The notes under the pieces: generated by a model | Databases searched by the model: none | Told to the model about the DNA's origin: nothing | The model's input: the letters and a program-made list of their open reading frames with translations, nothing else | Source of the DNA: Zeaxanthinibacter sp. PT1 | GTDB taxonomy: Bacteria; Bacteroidota; Bacteroidia; Flavobacteriales; Flavobacteriaceae | Direction of reading: 5' to 3' | Assembly: GCF_028464225.1 (NCBI RefSeq) | Contig: NZ_JAQPCN010000002.1 | Span: 461,475-525,474, forward strand | DNA: 64,000 nt | In this document: positions 45,061 to 54,202 of the stretch, in pieces | How positions within the stretch are numbered: position 1 is the first letter of the stretch | Layout: every line of letters starts with the position of its first letter | Position numbers and translations under genes: made by a program

Positions 45061-46485
45061 ATGAGTGTTACTGCCAATTCTGTTTGGAATAATTGCCTGG
45101 AATTTATTCAGGACAACATCCAACCGCAGGCATTCAAAACTTGGTTTGAGCCTATTAAGCCCATTAAATTATCCGAAGGCGCTTTAAGCATACAAGTACC
45201 CAGTAAATTCTTTTACGAATGGCTGGAAGAGCACTATGTAAAGCTTTTAAAAGTAGCTTTGACCAAAGAGTTAGGGAACACCGCGAAACTGGTCTACATC
45301 ATAAAGATGGAAAACACTTACGGCAATAAAGAACCTTTTACGGAACAGATTCCCAGCACCAACAGGGGGCAGGTATCTCCTCAGGAAATGGATGTACCCA
45401 TTAAATCCAAAAATCCTGAATTAAAGAATCCGTTCGTTATTCCGGGGATCAGAAATATTAAAATTGAATCTCAACTCAACCCGAATTATAATTTCGACAA
45501 TTTTCTAGAAGGAGACTCCAATCGCCTGGCAAGATCTGCCGGGATGGCTGTTGCCAACAAGCCCGGGGGAACTTCCTTTAACCCCTTGTTGATCTTTGGT
45601 GGTGTCGGTTTAGGAAAGACTCACTTGGCCCATGCCATAGGTGTAGAAATAAAAGACAAGTACCCGGAACGAACGGTACTATATATCTCTGCGGAGAAAT
45701 TCACCCAACAGTACATTGAATCGGTAAAAAAGAATACCAGGAATGATTTTATACATTTCTACCAGCTGATCGATGTTCTGATCATTGATGACGTACAGTT
45801 CCTGTCCGGTAAATCCGGAACACAGGATGTATTCTTCCATATTTTTAACCACCTGCACCAGAACGGGAAGCAAGTAATCCTTACCTCAGATAAGGCACCT
45901 GTAGATATGCAGGATATTGAACAGCGGTTATTATCCCGTTTTAAATGGGGACTTTCTGCTGAACTACAAAGTCCGGATTTTGAGACCAGGATATCTATAC
46001 TGAGAAACAAATTATACCGCGACGGGGTAGAAATGTCTGAAGATATCATTGATTATGTCGCTAAACATATCAAGAGTAACATCAGGGAGCTGGAAGGTGC
46101 CATCATTTCATTGATCGCTCAGTCTTCATTCAACAAAAAGGAAGTGACTTTAGAGCTAGCGCAGGAAGTAGTTGAAAAATTCGTCAAGAATACCAAACGG
46201 GAAGTCTCCATAGATTACATACAGAAAGTAGTATCCGATTACTTTGAAATGGATGTGGCCACACTACAATCCAAAACACGGAAAAGACATATTGTCCAAG
46301 CGAGGCAATTGGCGATGTTCTTTGCAAAGAAGTTTACCAAAGCATCCCTTGCCAGCATCGGTTCACAAATAGGAAAACGAGACCATGCCACGGTACTCCA
46401 TGCCTGTAAAACGGTTGATAACCTCGCCGAGACTGACAAGCAATTCCGCAAGTATATTGACGATCTCACAAAAAAATTCTCCTGA
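45061..46485 (+). CDS. dnaA: Chromosomal replication initiator DnaA
   Basis: 474 residues. Domain I (1-90: VWNNCLEFIQDNIQPQAFKTWFEPIKP) for oligomer and helicase contacts, a short linker, domain III AAA+ with Walker A FGGVGLGKTHLAHAIG and Walker B VLIIDDVQFLSGK, sensor II region RELEGAIISLIA, and domain IV with the DNA-binding signature IGSQIGKRDHATVLHACKTVDN. The upstream 205 bases contain no clear consensus DnaA boxes, so an origin is not supported directly here. Confidence 0.98.
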   Translation: MSVTANSVWNNCLEFIQDNIQPQAFKTWFEPIKPIKLSEGALSIQVPSKFFYEWLEEHYVKLLKVALTKELGNTAKLVYIIKMENTYGNKEPFTEQIPSTNRGQVSPQEMDVPIKSKNPELKNPFVIPGIRNIKIESQLNPNYNFDNFLEGDSNRLARSAGMAVANKPGGTSFNPLLIFGGVGLGKTHLAHAIGVEIKDKYPERTVLYISAEKFTQQYIESVKKNTRNDFIHFYQLIDVLIIDDVQFLSGKSGTQDVFFHIFNHLHQNGKQVILTSDKAPVDMQDIEQRLLSRFKWGLSAELQSPDFETRISILRNKLYRDGVEMSEDIIDYVAKHIKSNIRELEGAIISLIAQSSFNKKEVTLELAQEVVEKFVKNTKREVSIDYIQKVVSDYFEMDVATLQSKTRKRHIVQARQLAMFFAKKFTKASLASIGSQIGKRDHATVLHACKTVDNLAETDKQFRKYIDDLTKKFS

Positions 46486-46548
46486 TCCGGTAAAAGGATC
46501 CAGTACTACAGGCAGCTTTCTTATCAAAGTGGTAATTTGAATTGTTCT

Positions 46549-46575
46549 TAGGCTTCCTAGCCTACAGGATTTTTT
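46549..46575 (+). terminator. Probable terminator after dnaA
   Basis: Stem TAGGCT / AGCCTA with a 4-base loop, then CAGGA and six T. The gap between stem and T-run lowers the score. Confidence 0.5.
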
Positions 46576-46608
46576 ATATTGTAAAGCCAATTTAATGGTA
46601 AGCTCATC

Positions 46609-47088
46609 ATGAATCAACCACCGATAAAAATCTTAATGGTCTGCCTGGGAAACATTTGCCGATCTCCCCTGGCCGAAGGAATTTTGAAAGAAATGGCAGA
46701 CCCGGAAAGAGTAGTTGTAGAATCTGCAGGGACAGCCGGATATCATATTGGTAACCCACCAGATCCGCGATCTGTTTCTATTGCCTCTAAATACGGCATT
46801 GACATCAGCACCCAGCGTTGTCGCAAATTTGAATCCTCAGATTTCGAAGAATTTGACCTCATCCTGGCGATGGATAGAAGTAATTACCGGAATATCATCA
46901 GCCTGGCTCAAGATGAAAAGCATTATAAAAAGGTAAGCCTTCTTATGGAAGAACTCCCGGATGGACCGGATGAAGTACCAGACCCCTATTATGGAGGGAA
47001 GGACGGTTTTGAAGAAGTATATCAAATGGTATACAGGGCTTGCGAAGCATTATTGGAACGATTGCTTAATGAAAAACAGGATCTATGA
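46609..47088 (+). CDS. Low-molecular-weight protein tyrosine phosphatase
   Basis: 159 residues. The P-loop VCLGNICRSPLAEG holds catalytic Cys12 and Arg18, and the general acid lies in DPYYGGKDGFEEVY (DPY). Cytosolic; in other bacteria such enzymes act on tyrosine kinases of capsule export, none of which is encoded here. Overlaps the next gene by 4 bases. Confidence 0.95.
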   Translation: MNQPPIKILMVCLGNICRSPLAEGILKEMADPERVVVESAGTAGYHIGNPPDPRSVSIASKYGIDISTQRCRKFESSDFEEFDLILAMDRSNYRNIISLAQDEKHYKKVSLLMEELPDGPDEVPDPYYGGKDGFEEVYQMVYRACEALLERLLNEKQDL

Positions 47089-47798
47089 GTAACAATTATG
47101 GAAATTTATATGTCATCCCTTCCACCCTTGGTGATAATGCCCCGTTAGAAGTACTTCCTATTTCTATAAAAGGCGCCATAGAAAGAATTGACCATTATAT
47201 TGTTGAAAATGAGAAAACGGCGAGGCATTTTATAAAGAAAGTAAGCCCTAGAAAATCCCAACCCGGCCTACAACTATCACTGCTCAATAAATTCACTGAG
47301 CAATCAGAACTGGAAGGATTCCTCGATCCCTGTCTCTCGGGAATCCCGGTGGGTATTCTTTCCGAGGCAGGGTGCCCTGGGATAGCGGATCCTGGAGCTG
47401 AAATTGTCCGTATCGCCCATGATAAGAATATCAGGGTGGTCCCAATGGTCGGGCCCTCCTCCATATTACTCGCTATGATGGCCAGCGGGATGAATGGGCA
47501 GAGCTTTGCTTTTAACGGCTACTTACCCATTGAAGGATCTGAACGAAAATCTGCGATTAAGAAAGCCGAAAAGATTTCCAGGGACCTAAAACAGGCCCAG
47601 GTATTTATCGAAACACCTTACAGGAACGACAAATTATTAGCAGAGCTCATAAAGACTCTAAACAAGAACACACGCTTATGCGTGGCATGCGATATCACCC
47701 TGCCTACTGAATTTATTCGCTCTAAAGCGGTTTCAGACTGGAAGGATAATGAAGTTTCGCTTCACAAGCGACCGGCAATCTTTATCTTCCAGGCATAA
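47085..47798 (+). CDS. SAM-dependent methyltransferase, RsmI/tetrapyrrole-methylase fold
   Basis: 237 residues of the TP-methylase fold: LYVIPSTLGDNAP at the N-end, EAGCPGIADPGAEIVRIAHDKNIRVVPMVGPSSILLAMMASG (the RsmI-like GVPGISDPG variant), FNGYLPIEGSERKSAIKKAE and VFIETPYRNDKLL. True RsmI methylates the ribose of C1402 in 16S rRNA; this shorter Bacteroidota type lacks the RsmI C-terminal HTH domain, so the target is uncertain. Confidence 0.88.
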   Translation: MSNNYGNLYVIPSTLGDNAPLEVLPISIKGAIERIDHYIVENEKTARHFIKKVSPRKSQPGLQLSLLNKFTEQSELEGFLDPCLSGIPVGILSEAGCPGIADPGAEIVRIAHDKNIRVVPMVGPSSILLAMMASGMNGQSFAFNGYLPIEGSERKSAIKKAEKISRDLKQAQVFIETPYRNDKLLAELIKTLNKNTRLCVACDITLPTEFIRSKAVSDWKDNEVSLHKRPAIFIFQA

Positions 47799-47801
47799 AA
47801 A

Positions 47802-47822
47802 AACCCCGGTATTACCGGGGTT
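47802..47822. terminator. Bidirectional terminator between the methylase and lytic enzyme genes
   Basis: Stem AACCCCGGT / ACCGGGGTT with a 3-base loop. On the minus strand it is followed by seven T, so it acts most strongly for the leftward gene. Confidence 0.85.
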
Positions 47823-47839
47823 ATCTATTTCAATTTTAT

Positions 47840-48472
47840 TTATATTCTGGGGTTTTTCCTGGCCGTGATCTTGGAGACATCATAACCCGAGAACTTGCGC
47901 ATATACTCAGATATACTAGTTCCGTAGGCGTCTTTGGTATCAAAACTACCATAAGACCTCAGGTACTTCTTCACGTTTCCTGCGCCTGCCAGGTGGGCAG
48001 CTGCAAGAATACCAGATTCAGTAACCTCTACTCCATGGATCTTGTGGCCAACAAACCACTCAATATCCTTCCTGAGAATCCACTTATTCCTTGCAAGATT
48101 GGTCATGAAAACCTTTTCCTGCAAACTAGGATCATTTAAGAACTGACTTGCATTGTAAACACCCATTAGCTGTAAGGTATTAATACCAAACTGGTATTTT
48201 CCTAAATACCCTAATGTGTTGATCACGAAATAATTACCTTGGGATTCTTTGAAAGCCAGAGCTTCTTTAAAACCGATGTAGGAACTTCCTAAAAAAGGAG
48301 GTGCTACTCGTTGGGGCATCGGCGCGATCTCGTATTGGGGATACAATACCGCAGTAGGTTCTTTTATTTTCAAAGTTTCCGGCAGGGTGGTGTTAACCGG
48401 CCTTTTAAGCCCAAAACTTCCGAAAATAGCGATCATGATAAGAGGACTACTCAATAGTATCCACTTTCTCAT
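47840..48472 (-). CDS. Lysozyme-like lytic transglycosylase, membrane-anchored
   Basis: 210 residues with one N-terminal hydrophobic anchor or signal (about 4-22). The catalytic region FKEALAFKESQGNYFVINTLGYLGKYQFGINTLQLMG has the Glu-Ser and GxxGxYQFG features of lysozyme-like folds, and AAAHLAGAGNVKKYL resembles the later helix of the fold. Likely cuts peptidoglycan glycan strands. Encoded near mltG on the same strand but with its own 148-base upstream gap. Confidence 0.82.
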   Translation of the reverse strand: MRKWILLSSPLIMIAIFGSFGLKRPVNTTLPETLKIKEPTAVLYPQYEIAPMPQRVAPPFLGSSYIGFKEALAFKESQGNYFVINTLGYLGKYQFGINTLQLMGVYNASQFLNDPSLQEKVFMTNLARNKWILRKDIEWFVGHKIHGVEVTESGILAAAHLAGAGNVKKYLRSYGSFDTKDAYGTSISEYMRKFSGYDVSKITARKNPRI

Positions 48473-48620
48473 AAAGATGATTTCTTAAGAATTACAGCCC
48501 TAGAAAGAGCATACTTAAATTTCACCCTACAAATATAGACCGCATTCTCTGATAAAATTGTAAGAATTTATTAAAATATTGCCTCAATGGGATAAAGCGC
48601 TTGTTTTCAAAGACAAACAG

Positions 48621-49664
48621 CTACCTCTTAATATTCTGATTGTTAATCCATCGGACGTACTGCGCTTTATTCCTGTTGTGCTGCGATAAGGTTTTGGCAA
48701 ATTTGTGGTATCCAAAATTCTCTACATCCGCCACGAAATACAGGTAATCGTGCTTTTCCGGTTGTAAAACCGCTTTAATGGCCGATATATCGGGCATTGC
48801 GTTAGGTCCGGGAGGCAAGCCCGGGTACTTATAAGTATTATAAGGTGAATCTAAGGCGAGGTCCTTATATAGTACTCTTTTGATTATGGTGTCGTGGTCA
48901 CCTGTCGACTCCTTAATAGCGAAGATGACGGTGGGATCGGCCTGTAGGGGCATATTCTGCCGCAGGCGGTTCAGGTACACCCCTGCCACCCTAGGTCTTT
49001 CGTCTACTTTGGCCGTTTCTTTGTGTACGATAGATGCCAAAGTGGTTACCTGTAAAGGTGTCAGCCCTTGCTTTTCAGCTAATTGTCTTCGTTCCTGGGT
49101 CCAGAACCTATCGTATTCGCGCTTCATACGCTCCCTGAATTCCTCAGCGGAGGTATTCCAGAAAAATTCATAAGAATTCGGAAGGTAAAGGGCAATAGCA
49201 TTAGGGGAATCGAGGTCTTCTGCTTGCAGGAAATCCGTGTCGCGAAAAGATGAAAGCAGTTCCAAACTGTCAGCTTCTATCTGGGCGGCAATCCTACCCG
49301 CCAGTTCTGGCAGGGTTTCCTGGTTATTAAAAGAAACCATTACCGGTTCATTACGACTCCTGAGTACATTAACCAAGGTGTTATTGTTCATCCCACGCTC
49401 AATGCCATATCTGCCCGGTCTTACGTTAACACTGTACTTCTTTTGCCTGGCAACGGTGGCAAAGGACTCCGGGTCATCCAACAGAGGAGTCAGTTGTTCG
49501 TAAACCTGGTTGAATTCGGCATCGGTTGGGATATGAACATACACCTTGTCTTCAGAGAAACGGGTATTTGGGGTAAACAATGCATCATATATGCGGTAAG
49601 AAAACCACCCCATCACCACTAAACCAAGGATGGCGATGATCCACAAAATCTTTTTGATATACAT
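48621..49664 (-). CDS. mltG: Endolytic transglycosylase MltG
   Basis: Inner-membrane enzyme that cuts nascent peptidoglycan and sets glycan strand length. 347 residues: one TM segment (about 5-24), a LysM-like region, then the YceG domain with LYLPNSYEFFWNTSAEEF, the catalytic Glu in LASIVHKETAKVDERPRVAGVYLNRLRQNMPLQADPTVIF, and YNTYKYPGLPPGPNAMPDISAIKAVLQP. It starts one base downstream of the GNAT gene stop. Confidence 0.96.
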   Translation of the reverse strand: MYIKKILWIIAILGLVVMGWFSYRIYDALFTPNTRFSEDKVYVHIPTDAEFNQVYEQLTPLLDDPESFATVARQKKYSVNVRPGRYGIERGMNNNTLVNVLRSRNEPVMVSFNNQETLPELAGRIAAQIEADSLELLSSFRDTDFLQAEDLDSPNAIALYLPNSYEFFWNTSAEEFRERMKREYDRFWTQERRQLAEKQGLTPLQVTTLASIVHKETAKVDERPRVAGVYLNRLRQNMPLQADPTVIFAIKESTGDHDTIIKRVLYKDLALDSPYNTYKYPGLPPGPNAMPDISAIKAVLQPEKHDYLYFVADVENFGYHKFAKTLSQHNRNKAQYVRWINNQNIKR

Positions 49665-50189
49665 TTACTTATTGATCTTTTGAAATAATAATTCGTCCTG
49701 GTATTGGCCATGGATAAAATTCCAGTCTTCTTTAAGTCCTGCCTGAACAAAACCCAGTTTTTTAAAAAGGTGAATACTCCTTTTATTATCGGCACCTACA
49801 TTGGCATAAAGCTGGTGGAGATCCAGGGTATCAAAGGCGTAGTCTATTAACAACTCAATTGCTTCCTTACCTATCCCCTTGTTGCGATGCTGTTCTTCTG
49901 CAATAAGGATCCCTATTCCGGCACGTCTATGCTTGGGATCAAAATCAAAGAGATCTATGAGCCCCAACTGTGCTCCCATCACAGAGGTAATACACAGCCG
50001 TAATTGTTTGACGTCATAAATATCGCGATGCGCATTTTCCAAATACAATTTAAGCACGTGTTTAGCATAAGGCGTAGTTGTTCCGCTTACCTCCCATACT
50101 TCGTTGGCGTTTTCCAGGTCATACAAGAAATCCAGGTCTTCCGGCTCTAATGCCCTTAGAATGATATTTTTTCCTCGTAATTTCAACAT
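49665..50189 (-). CDS. GNAT family N-acetyltransferase (RimJ/SpeG-like)
   Basis: 174 residues from the ATG at 50189, which overlaps the dapF stop (ATGTTGA). The frame is open 24 codons further up, inside dapF, but that part is only dapF read out of frame. Motifs: IILRALEPEDLDFLYDLENANEVW, GIGILIAEEQHRNKGIGKEAIELLIDYAF (acetyl-CoA site), and NKRSIHLFKKLGFVQAG. Acceptor unknown, possibly a ribosomal protein or polyamine. Confidence 0.9.
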   Translation of the reverse strand: MLKLRGKNIILRALEPEDLDFLYDLENANEVWEVSGTTTPYAKHVLKLYLENAHRDIYDVKQLRLCITSVMGAQLGLIDLFDFDPKHRRAGIGILIAEEQHRNKGIGKEAIELLIDYAFDTLDLHQLYANVGADNKRSIHLFKKLGFVQAGLKEDWNFIHGQYQDELLFQKINK

Positions 50190-50959
50190 TGTACACTTCC
50201 TTTGAACACCCTTTCTGCAGGGCCTAGCAGGTAAATATCGGAATAGTGCTCTCCATTCCAAACAAATCGCACTTTTAGCTCACCTCCGAGGGTCCTTATG
50301 GTGTATTCCTGGGGATCCTCATCCTTTTTCCCGTGCATGGCCAGGGCAACGGCAGTTACACCGGTACCACAGGAATAAGTTTCGTCCTCTACTCCCCTTT
50401 CGTAGGTTCGCACATAAAACTTTTTATCTCCCTCGTGTTTCACGAAGTTAATATTACTTCCGGCTTCTCCGTAGCGGTCATACCTGATTTTGGCACCTTC
50501 TTCCCTAACCGGGAAGGTGTCTAACTCCTGAATTTCCTGCACATGGTGAGGAGAGCCTGTGTTGAGATAATAGTACTTTGAGTTCTGTTCTATTTCGTGA
50601 ACATCCTGCATCTTGAGGCTGATGAGTTCGCCTTCAATGTTTGCCGTGTGAGGCCCATCTACGGCGATGAACCGGGCTTCATTACCAATTACTTCCAGGT
50701 CACTGGCAAAGGCAACGATACATCTGCCTCCGTTTCCGCACATACTCCCCTCTCCCCCGTCAGCATTATAATAGACCATCCTGAAATCATAATCCGGATC
50801 TGTCTCTAATAAGATAAGTCCGTCTGCCCCTATACCAAAACGCCTGTCACAAAGGCTGGCAATGAGTTTGGTATCGTTTTTGTTAAACTGAAACTGACGA
50901 TTATCAATCATGATAAAGTCGTTTCCCGTACCCTGGTATTTGTAGAAAGTAATGTCCAT
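50183..50959 (-). CDS. dapF: Diaminopimelate epimerase
   Basis: Converts LL- to meso-diaminopimelate for lysine and peptidoglycan. 258 residues from the ATG at 50959. The two catalytic cysteines are in GGEGSMCGNGGRCIVAFA and TYSCGTGVTAVALA; KYQGTGNDFIMID opens the fold and GIGADGLILLE follows. An in-frame TTG six codons upstream is less likely. Operon order dapF, GNAT, mltG. Confidence 0.96.
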   Translation of the reverse strand: MDITFYKYQGTGNDFIMIDNRQFQFNKNDTKLIASLCDRRFGIGADGLILLETDPDYDFRMVYYNADGGEGSMCGNGGRCIVAFASDLEVIGNEARFIAVDGPHTANIEGELISLKMQDVHEIEQNSKYYYLNTGSPHHVQEIQELDTFPVREEGAKIRYDRYGEAGSNINFVKHEGDKKFYVRTYERGVEDETYSCGTGVTAVALAMHGKKDEDPQEYTIRTLGGELKVRFVWNGEHYSDIYLLGPAERVFKGSVQC

Positions 50960-51015
50960 AGTGAAATTAGGGGTCAAAGATATGACTTTATTTACGGAGA
51001 AATGAACGGTTAAAA

Positions 51016-51030
51016 AAGGGTTAAACCCTT
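51016..51030. promoter_or_regulatory. Palindrome upstream of the DegP/DegQ-like protease gene
   Basis: AAGGGTT-A-AACCCTT, 60 bases before the protease ATG and 57 bases before the dapF ATG on the other strand. No T-run follows, so an operator is more likely than a terminator. Confidence 0.35.
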
Positions 51031-51089
51031 AATCACAGTATGATTTTCTGTTAATTTTACAAATAAGTCGATTAAATATTTAAGTAATT

Positions 51090-52487
51090 ATGAAACGATT
51101 AACACATCTTCTAATGGTTTCTATTCTCGGGGGTGCTATTACGCTCGGGGCCTACAAGCTGTTTTTTGAGTCTACTAAATTTGCCGTGGTAACAGAAGAC
51201 CAGGGTGCTCCCTACTTCACCACCAGCAATACGGCCACATCGGTCAAAGGAATTGCGCTCAACGAAGTAGATTTTACAGTGGCTGCAGAGAAAACGGTAA
51301 ACGCAGTGGTCCACGTTAAAAATGTAACGGTGAATGAAGCTCCCAGCAATTTTTGGGAATATTTCTACGGTTCCCAGGGAAGCCAGAGGCCACAACAGGT
51401 GGGTACTGGATCCGGGGTCATTATATCACCCGATGGCTACATTGTGACCAACAACCACGTGATATCAAAAGCTGATGCGCTTAGTGTCACCCTTAATAAT
51501 AATAAGAGTTATAAAGCGGAGATAATAGGAACAGATCCCAATTCGGATATTGCCCTGATCAAGATAGACGCCGAACGCAGCCTGCCTTACCTGGCCTTCG
51601 GCGATTCTGATAATACCAGGATCGGGGAATGGGTATTGGCGGTTGGTAATCCATTTAACCTAACATCTACAGTGACTGCCGGGATCATAAGTGCTAAGGC
51701 ACGTGACCTGGGCAGGACCGACCAGTCCTTTTTGCAGACAGATGCAGCTGTAAATCCCGGGAATAGTGGTGGCGCCCTCGTGAACACCAACGGGGATCTT
51801 ATCGGGATCAATACCGCGATCACCTCACAGACCGGTTCCTATGTAGGATATTCTTTTGCCGTTCCTAGTAATATTGCCAAGAAGGTAGTAGAAGATATTA
51901 TGGAGTACGGGAATGTTCAAAAAGGTATACTGGGGATAAGTTCTCCAAGACTTAATACCCCTTATGCCGTTGAAAATGGCATCGATGAAATAGAAGGCGT
52001 GTATATTGATGGCGTTGAAGAGGATTCCGGGGCGGAAGCCGCCGAACTACAATCCGGGGATGTTATTAAGATGGTCGACGATATCCGGGTCAGGAGATTT
52101 GCAGACCTCACTGGGTATGTTGCCACCAAGCGACCGGGAGATAAAGTAGTATTAGCCATTAACCGCAACGGGGACGAATTAGAAGTTGAAGTTGAACTTA
52201 AGGAAAGGCAATCCCTTGTTGTGCCGCAAATGGGATTAAAAGTTAAAAACCTGAACGAAGCAGATAAGAAAAAGTATAAGACCAAATACGGCGTTAAGAT
52301 CACCGGGGTTCCTGAAACTTACCGCGGCTATGACCTGGAAGGTAAAGTGATCATGGCCATTGGTGATGAAGAAGTAAAGGATATACAGGATGCTCGTACG
52401 CTTTTTGGCGCCATATCACGTTACGGAAAAACTGTGATCACCATGATCAATGAAAAAGGAGAACGCGAGCGACTTATCTTTCAATAA
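51090..52487 (+). CDS. DegP/DegQ-like periplasmic serine protease
   Basis: 465 residues. N-terminal signal anchor (about 5-25). Trypsin-like domain with the His in GYIVTNNHVIS, Asp in NSDIALIKID and Ser in NPGNSGGALVN. Two PDZ domains follow (about 265-355 and 385-465), the first with GAEAAELQSGDVIKMVDD. Degrades or refolds damaged envelope proteins. It has its own terminator and the palindrome upstream. Confidence 0.94.
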   Translation: MKRLTHLLMVSILGGAITLGAYKLFFESTKFAVVTEDQGAPYFTTSNTATSVKGIALNEVDFTVAAEKTVNAVVHVKNVTVNEAPSNFWEYFYGSQGSQRPQQVGTGSGVIISPDGYIVTNNHVISKADALSVTLNNNKSYKAEIIGTDPNSDIALIKIDAERSLPYLAFGDSDNTRIGEWVLAVGNPFNLTSTVTAGIISAKARDLGRTDQSFLQTDAAVNPGNSGGALVNTNGDLIGINTAITSQTGSYVGYSFAVPSNIAKKVVEDIMEYGNVQKGILGISSPRLNTPYAVENGIDEIEGVYIDGVEEDSGAEAAELQSGDVIKMVDDIRVRRFADLTGYVATKRPGDKVVLAINRNGDELEVEVELKERQSLVVPQMGLKVKNLNEADKKKYKTKYGVKITGVPETYRGYDLEGKVIMAIGDEEVKDIQDARTLFGAISRYGKTVITMINEKGERERLIFQ

Positions 52488-52504
52488 GAGTTTTAGAATA
52501 TATA

Positions 52505-52533
52505 AAAAGCACTCCCAATGGAGTGCTTTTTTT
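52505..52533 (+). terminator. Terminator after the protease gene
   Basis: Stem GCACTCC / GGAGTGC with a 4-base loop, AAAA before and seven T after. Confidence 0.9.
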
Positions 52534-52545
52534 GTTGCCCAATCC

Positions 52546-52577
52546 TTGTACGAAAACGTTTGAAATAACTACTTTTG
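52546..52577 (+). promoter_or_regulatory. GAPDH promoter
   Basis: TTG at 52546-52548 and TACTTTTG at 52570-52577, spacing 21, 25 bases before the ATG. Good match to the Bacteroidota -33/-7 consensus. Confidence 0.65.
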
Positions 52578-52602
52578 CACTGAAAAATTTTAAACCTCAT
52601 CA

Positions 52603-54054
52603 ATGAATACAGCAAAATCCTATGAAAAGGAACTGGCCTTCCAAGCGGACCGGAGGAAAGCCACCACAGAATTCATTAAGATCATCAGTGACCTTTGGTA
52701 CGACAGGTCTATTGAAGTTGTACTATTCAAGAACCAGATCATCGATAAGAATGTCAGCGAGATCATCAATCTTCATGAGTATGCCGGTGAATTTGTACAA
52801 AAACCGATCTCTATTTTTGACTCTGTAGAGCTCTTGAGGGCTATTAATGACATTAACCTACCCCCTTCCAAGCTGGATATCGGTAAACTGACCTATGAAT
52901 ACCACACCAATGATACCAGCCAGTATCACAATGTAAAGTCCTTTGTACTTGACAAACTTCAGGGAGCTAATGAAACAGAGGAGATAAAGCCTAAGGACGT
53001 AGTTCTCTATGGATTTGGACGAATCGGTCGATTGTTGGCTCGCGAACTGATGGCAAAAACAGGTAAGGGCAACCAGCTGCGGTTACGGGCGGTAGTCACC
53101 AGGGGTGCGCTTACGGAGGAAATTCTTGAAAAGAGGGCGACATTGCTCCGGACCGACTCGGTTCACGGGCAGTTTTCAGGTACTGTGGATACGGATTTTA
53201 AAAACCATGCACTCCTTATTAATGGTACCACGGTGCATATGATCTCTTCACAGGATCCGGACACCATAGATTATACTAAATATGGTATTAATGACGCCCT
53301 GATCATAGACAACAGCGGGGCTTTCAGAGATGATATTTCCCTGGCCAGGCACTTGAAGAGTAAAGGTGCTGCACAAGTATTATTGACTGCACCGGGCAAG
53401 AACGTACCCAATATTGTACACGGTGTCAACCAAACGGATTTTGATCCTGATAAGACCAAGGTATATTCCGCGGCTTCCTGTACTACCAATGCCATCACTC
53501 CTATTCTTAAGGTAGTGGACGATTCTCTGGGAATCAAGAAAGGTCACCTGGAGACTATACACGCTTACACTAATGACCAGAACCTGGTGGATAACATGCA
53601 CAGCAAATACAGAAGAGGGCGGGCAGCTGCTCTGAATATGGTAATCACGGAAACCGGTGCAGGTAAAGCAGTAGCCAAGGCCTTGCCGGCATTAGAAGGC
53701 AAACTTACCTCTAACGCCATCAGGGTTCCCGTGCCTAACGGTTCTTTAGCGATCCTGAACCTGGAGGTAAAGAATAAGACTACTAAGGAAAGTCTGAATA
53801 CCATAGTTAAAAAGTACGCTTTAGAAGGAGACCTGGTGGAGCAGATCAAATACTCCCTCAGTAATGAATTGGTTTCTACGGATATTATAGGTACATCTGC
53901 TCCTTCAATTTACGACAGTACCGCAACGATTGTTTCCCCTGACGGTAAGAACATTGTATTATATGTCTGGTATGATAATGAGTACGGGTATGCGCACCAG
54001 GTGATCCGTTTATCCAAGTATATCGCTAAAGTTCGGAGATATACATATTATTAA
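52603..54054 (+). CDS. Glyceraldehyde-3-phosphate dehydrogenase, long form
   Basis: 483 residues: about 130 residues of helical N-terminal extension (FIKIISDLWYDRSIEVVLFKNQ) precede a normal GAPDH. The NAD fold starts with YGFGRIGRLLA (136-146); catalytic Cys293 is in SAASCTTNAITP, and the His in LETIHAYTNDQNLVDN. The C-end has WYDNEYGYAHQVIRL. Ordinary GAPDHs have about 330-340 residues, so the extra domain is real and characteristic of one clade found in Bacteroidota and some Proteobacteria. It may be the gluconeogenic or anaplerotic isoform; that is inference. Confidence 0.95.
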   Translation: MNTAKSYEKELAFQADRRKATTEFIKIISDLWYDRSIEVVLFKNQIIDKNVSEIINLHEYAGEFVQKPISIFDSVELLRAINDINLPPSKLDIGKLTYEYHTNDTSQYHNVKSFVLDKLQGANETEEIKPKDVVLYGFGRIGRLLARELMAKTGKGNQLRLRAVVTRGALTEEILEKRATLLRTDSVHGQFSGTVDTDFKNHALLINGTTVHMISSQDPDTIDYTKYGINDALIIDNSGAFRDDISLARHLKSKGAAQVLLTAPGKNVPNIVHGVNQTDFDPDKTKVYSAASCTTNAITPILKVVDDSLGIKKGHLETIHAYTNDQNLVDNMHSKYRRGRAAALNMVITETGAGKAVAKALPALEGKLTSNAIRVPVPNGSLAILNLEVKNKTTKESLNTIVKKYALEGDLVEQIKYSLSNELVSTDIIGTSAPSIYDSTATIVSPDGKNIVLYVWYDNEYGYAHQVIRLSKYIAKVRRYTYY

Positions 54055-54067
54055 TATAAGAATTCGT

Positions 54068-54134
54068 CCACTTTTAGCGTTCTAACCGTGAATCCCCGGG
54101 TTCAGCGGTTAGAACCTTAGTGGCGTTTTTTTTT
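54068..54134 (+). terminator. Long double-stem terminator after GAPDH
   Basis: Outer stem CCACT/AGTGG encloses an inner stem of about 17 pairs beginning GTTCTAACCG and closing CGGTTAGAAC (one bulged G, one wobble), with a 2-base loop. Nine T follow. Unusually long for a terminator; a shared processing or regulatory role is possible. Confidence 0.8.
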
Positions 54135-54202
54135 ATTAATTAATTTAATTGAAGTACTTTAGGGGCCTCTCTGAATCGTATAATAAACTAATCTAGATTG
54201 CA

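Noticed and set aside
54068..54134. tRNA gene, because of GGTTC-like sequence in a cloverleaf-like hairpin
   Set aside because: There is one continuous stem with a T-tract, and no anticodon or acceptor arms can be formed.
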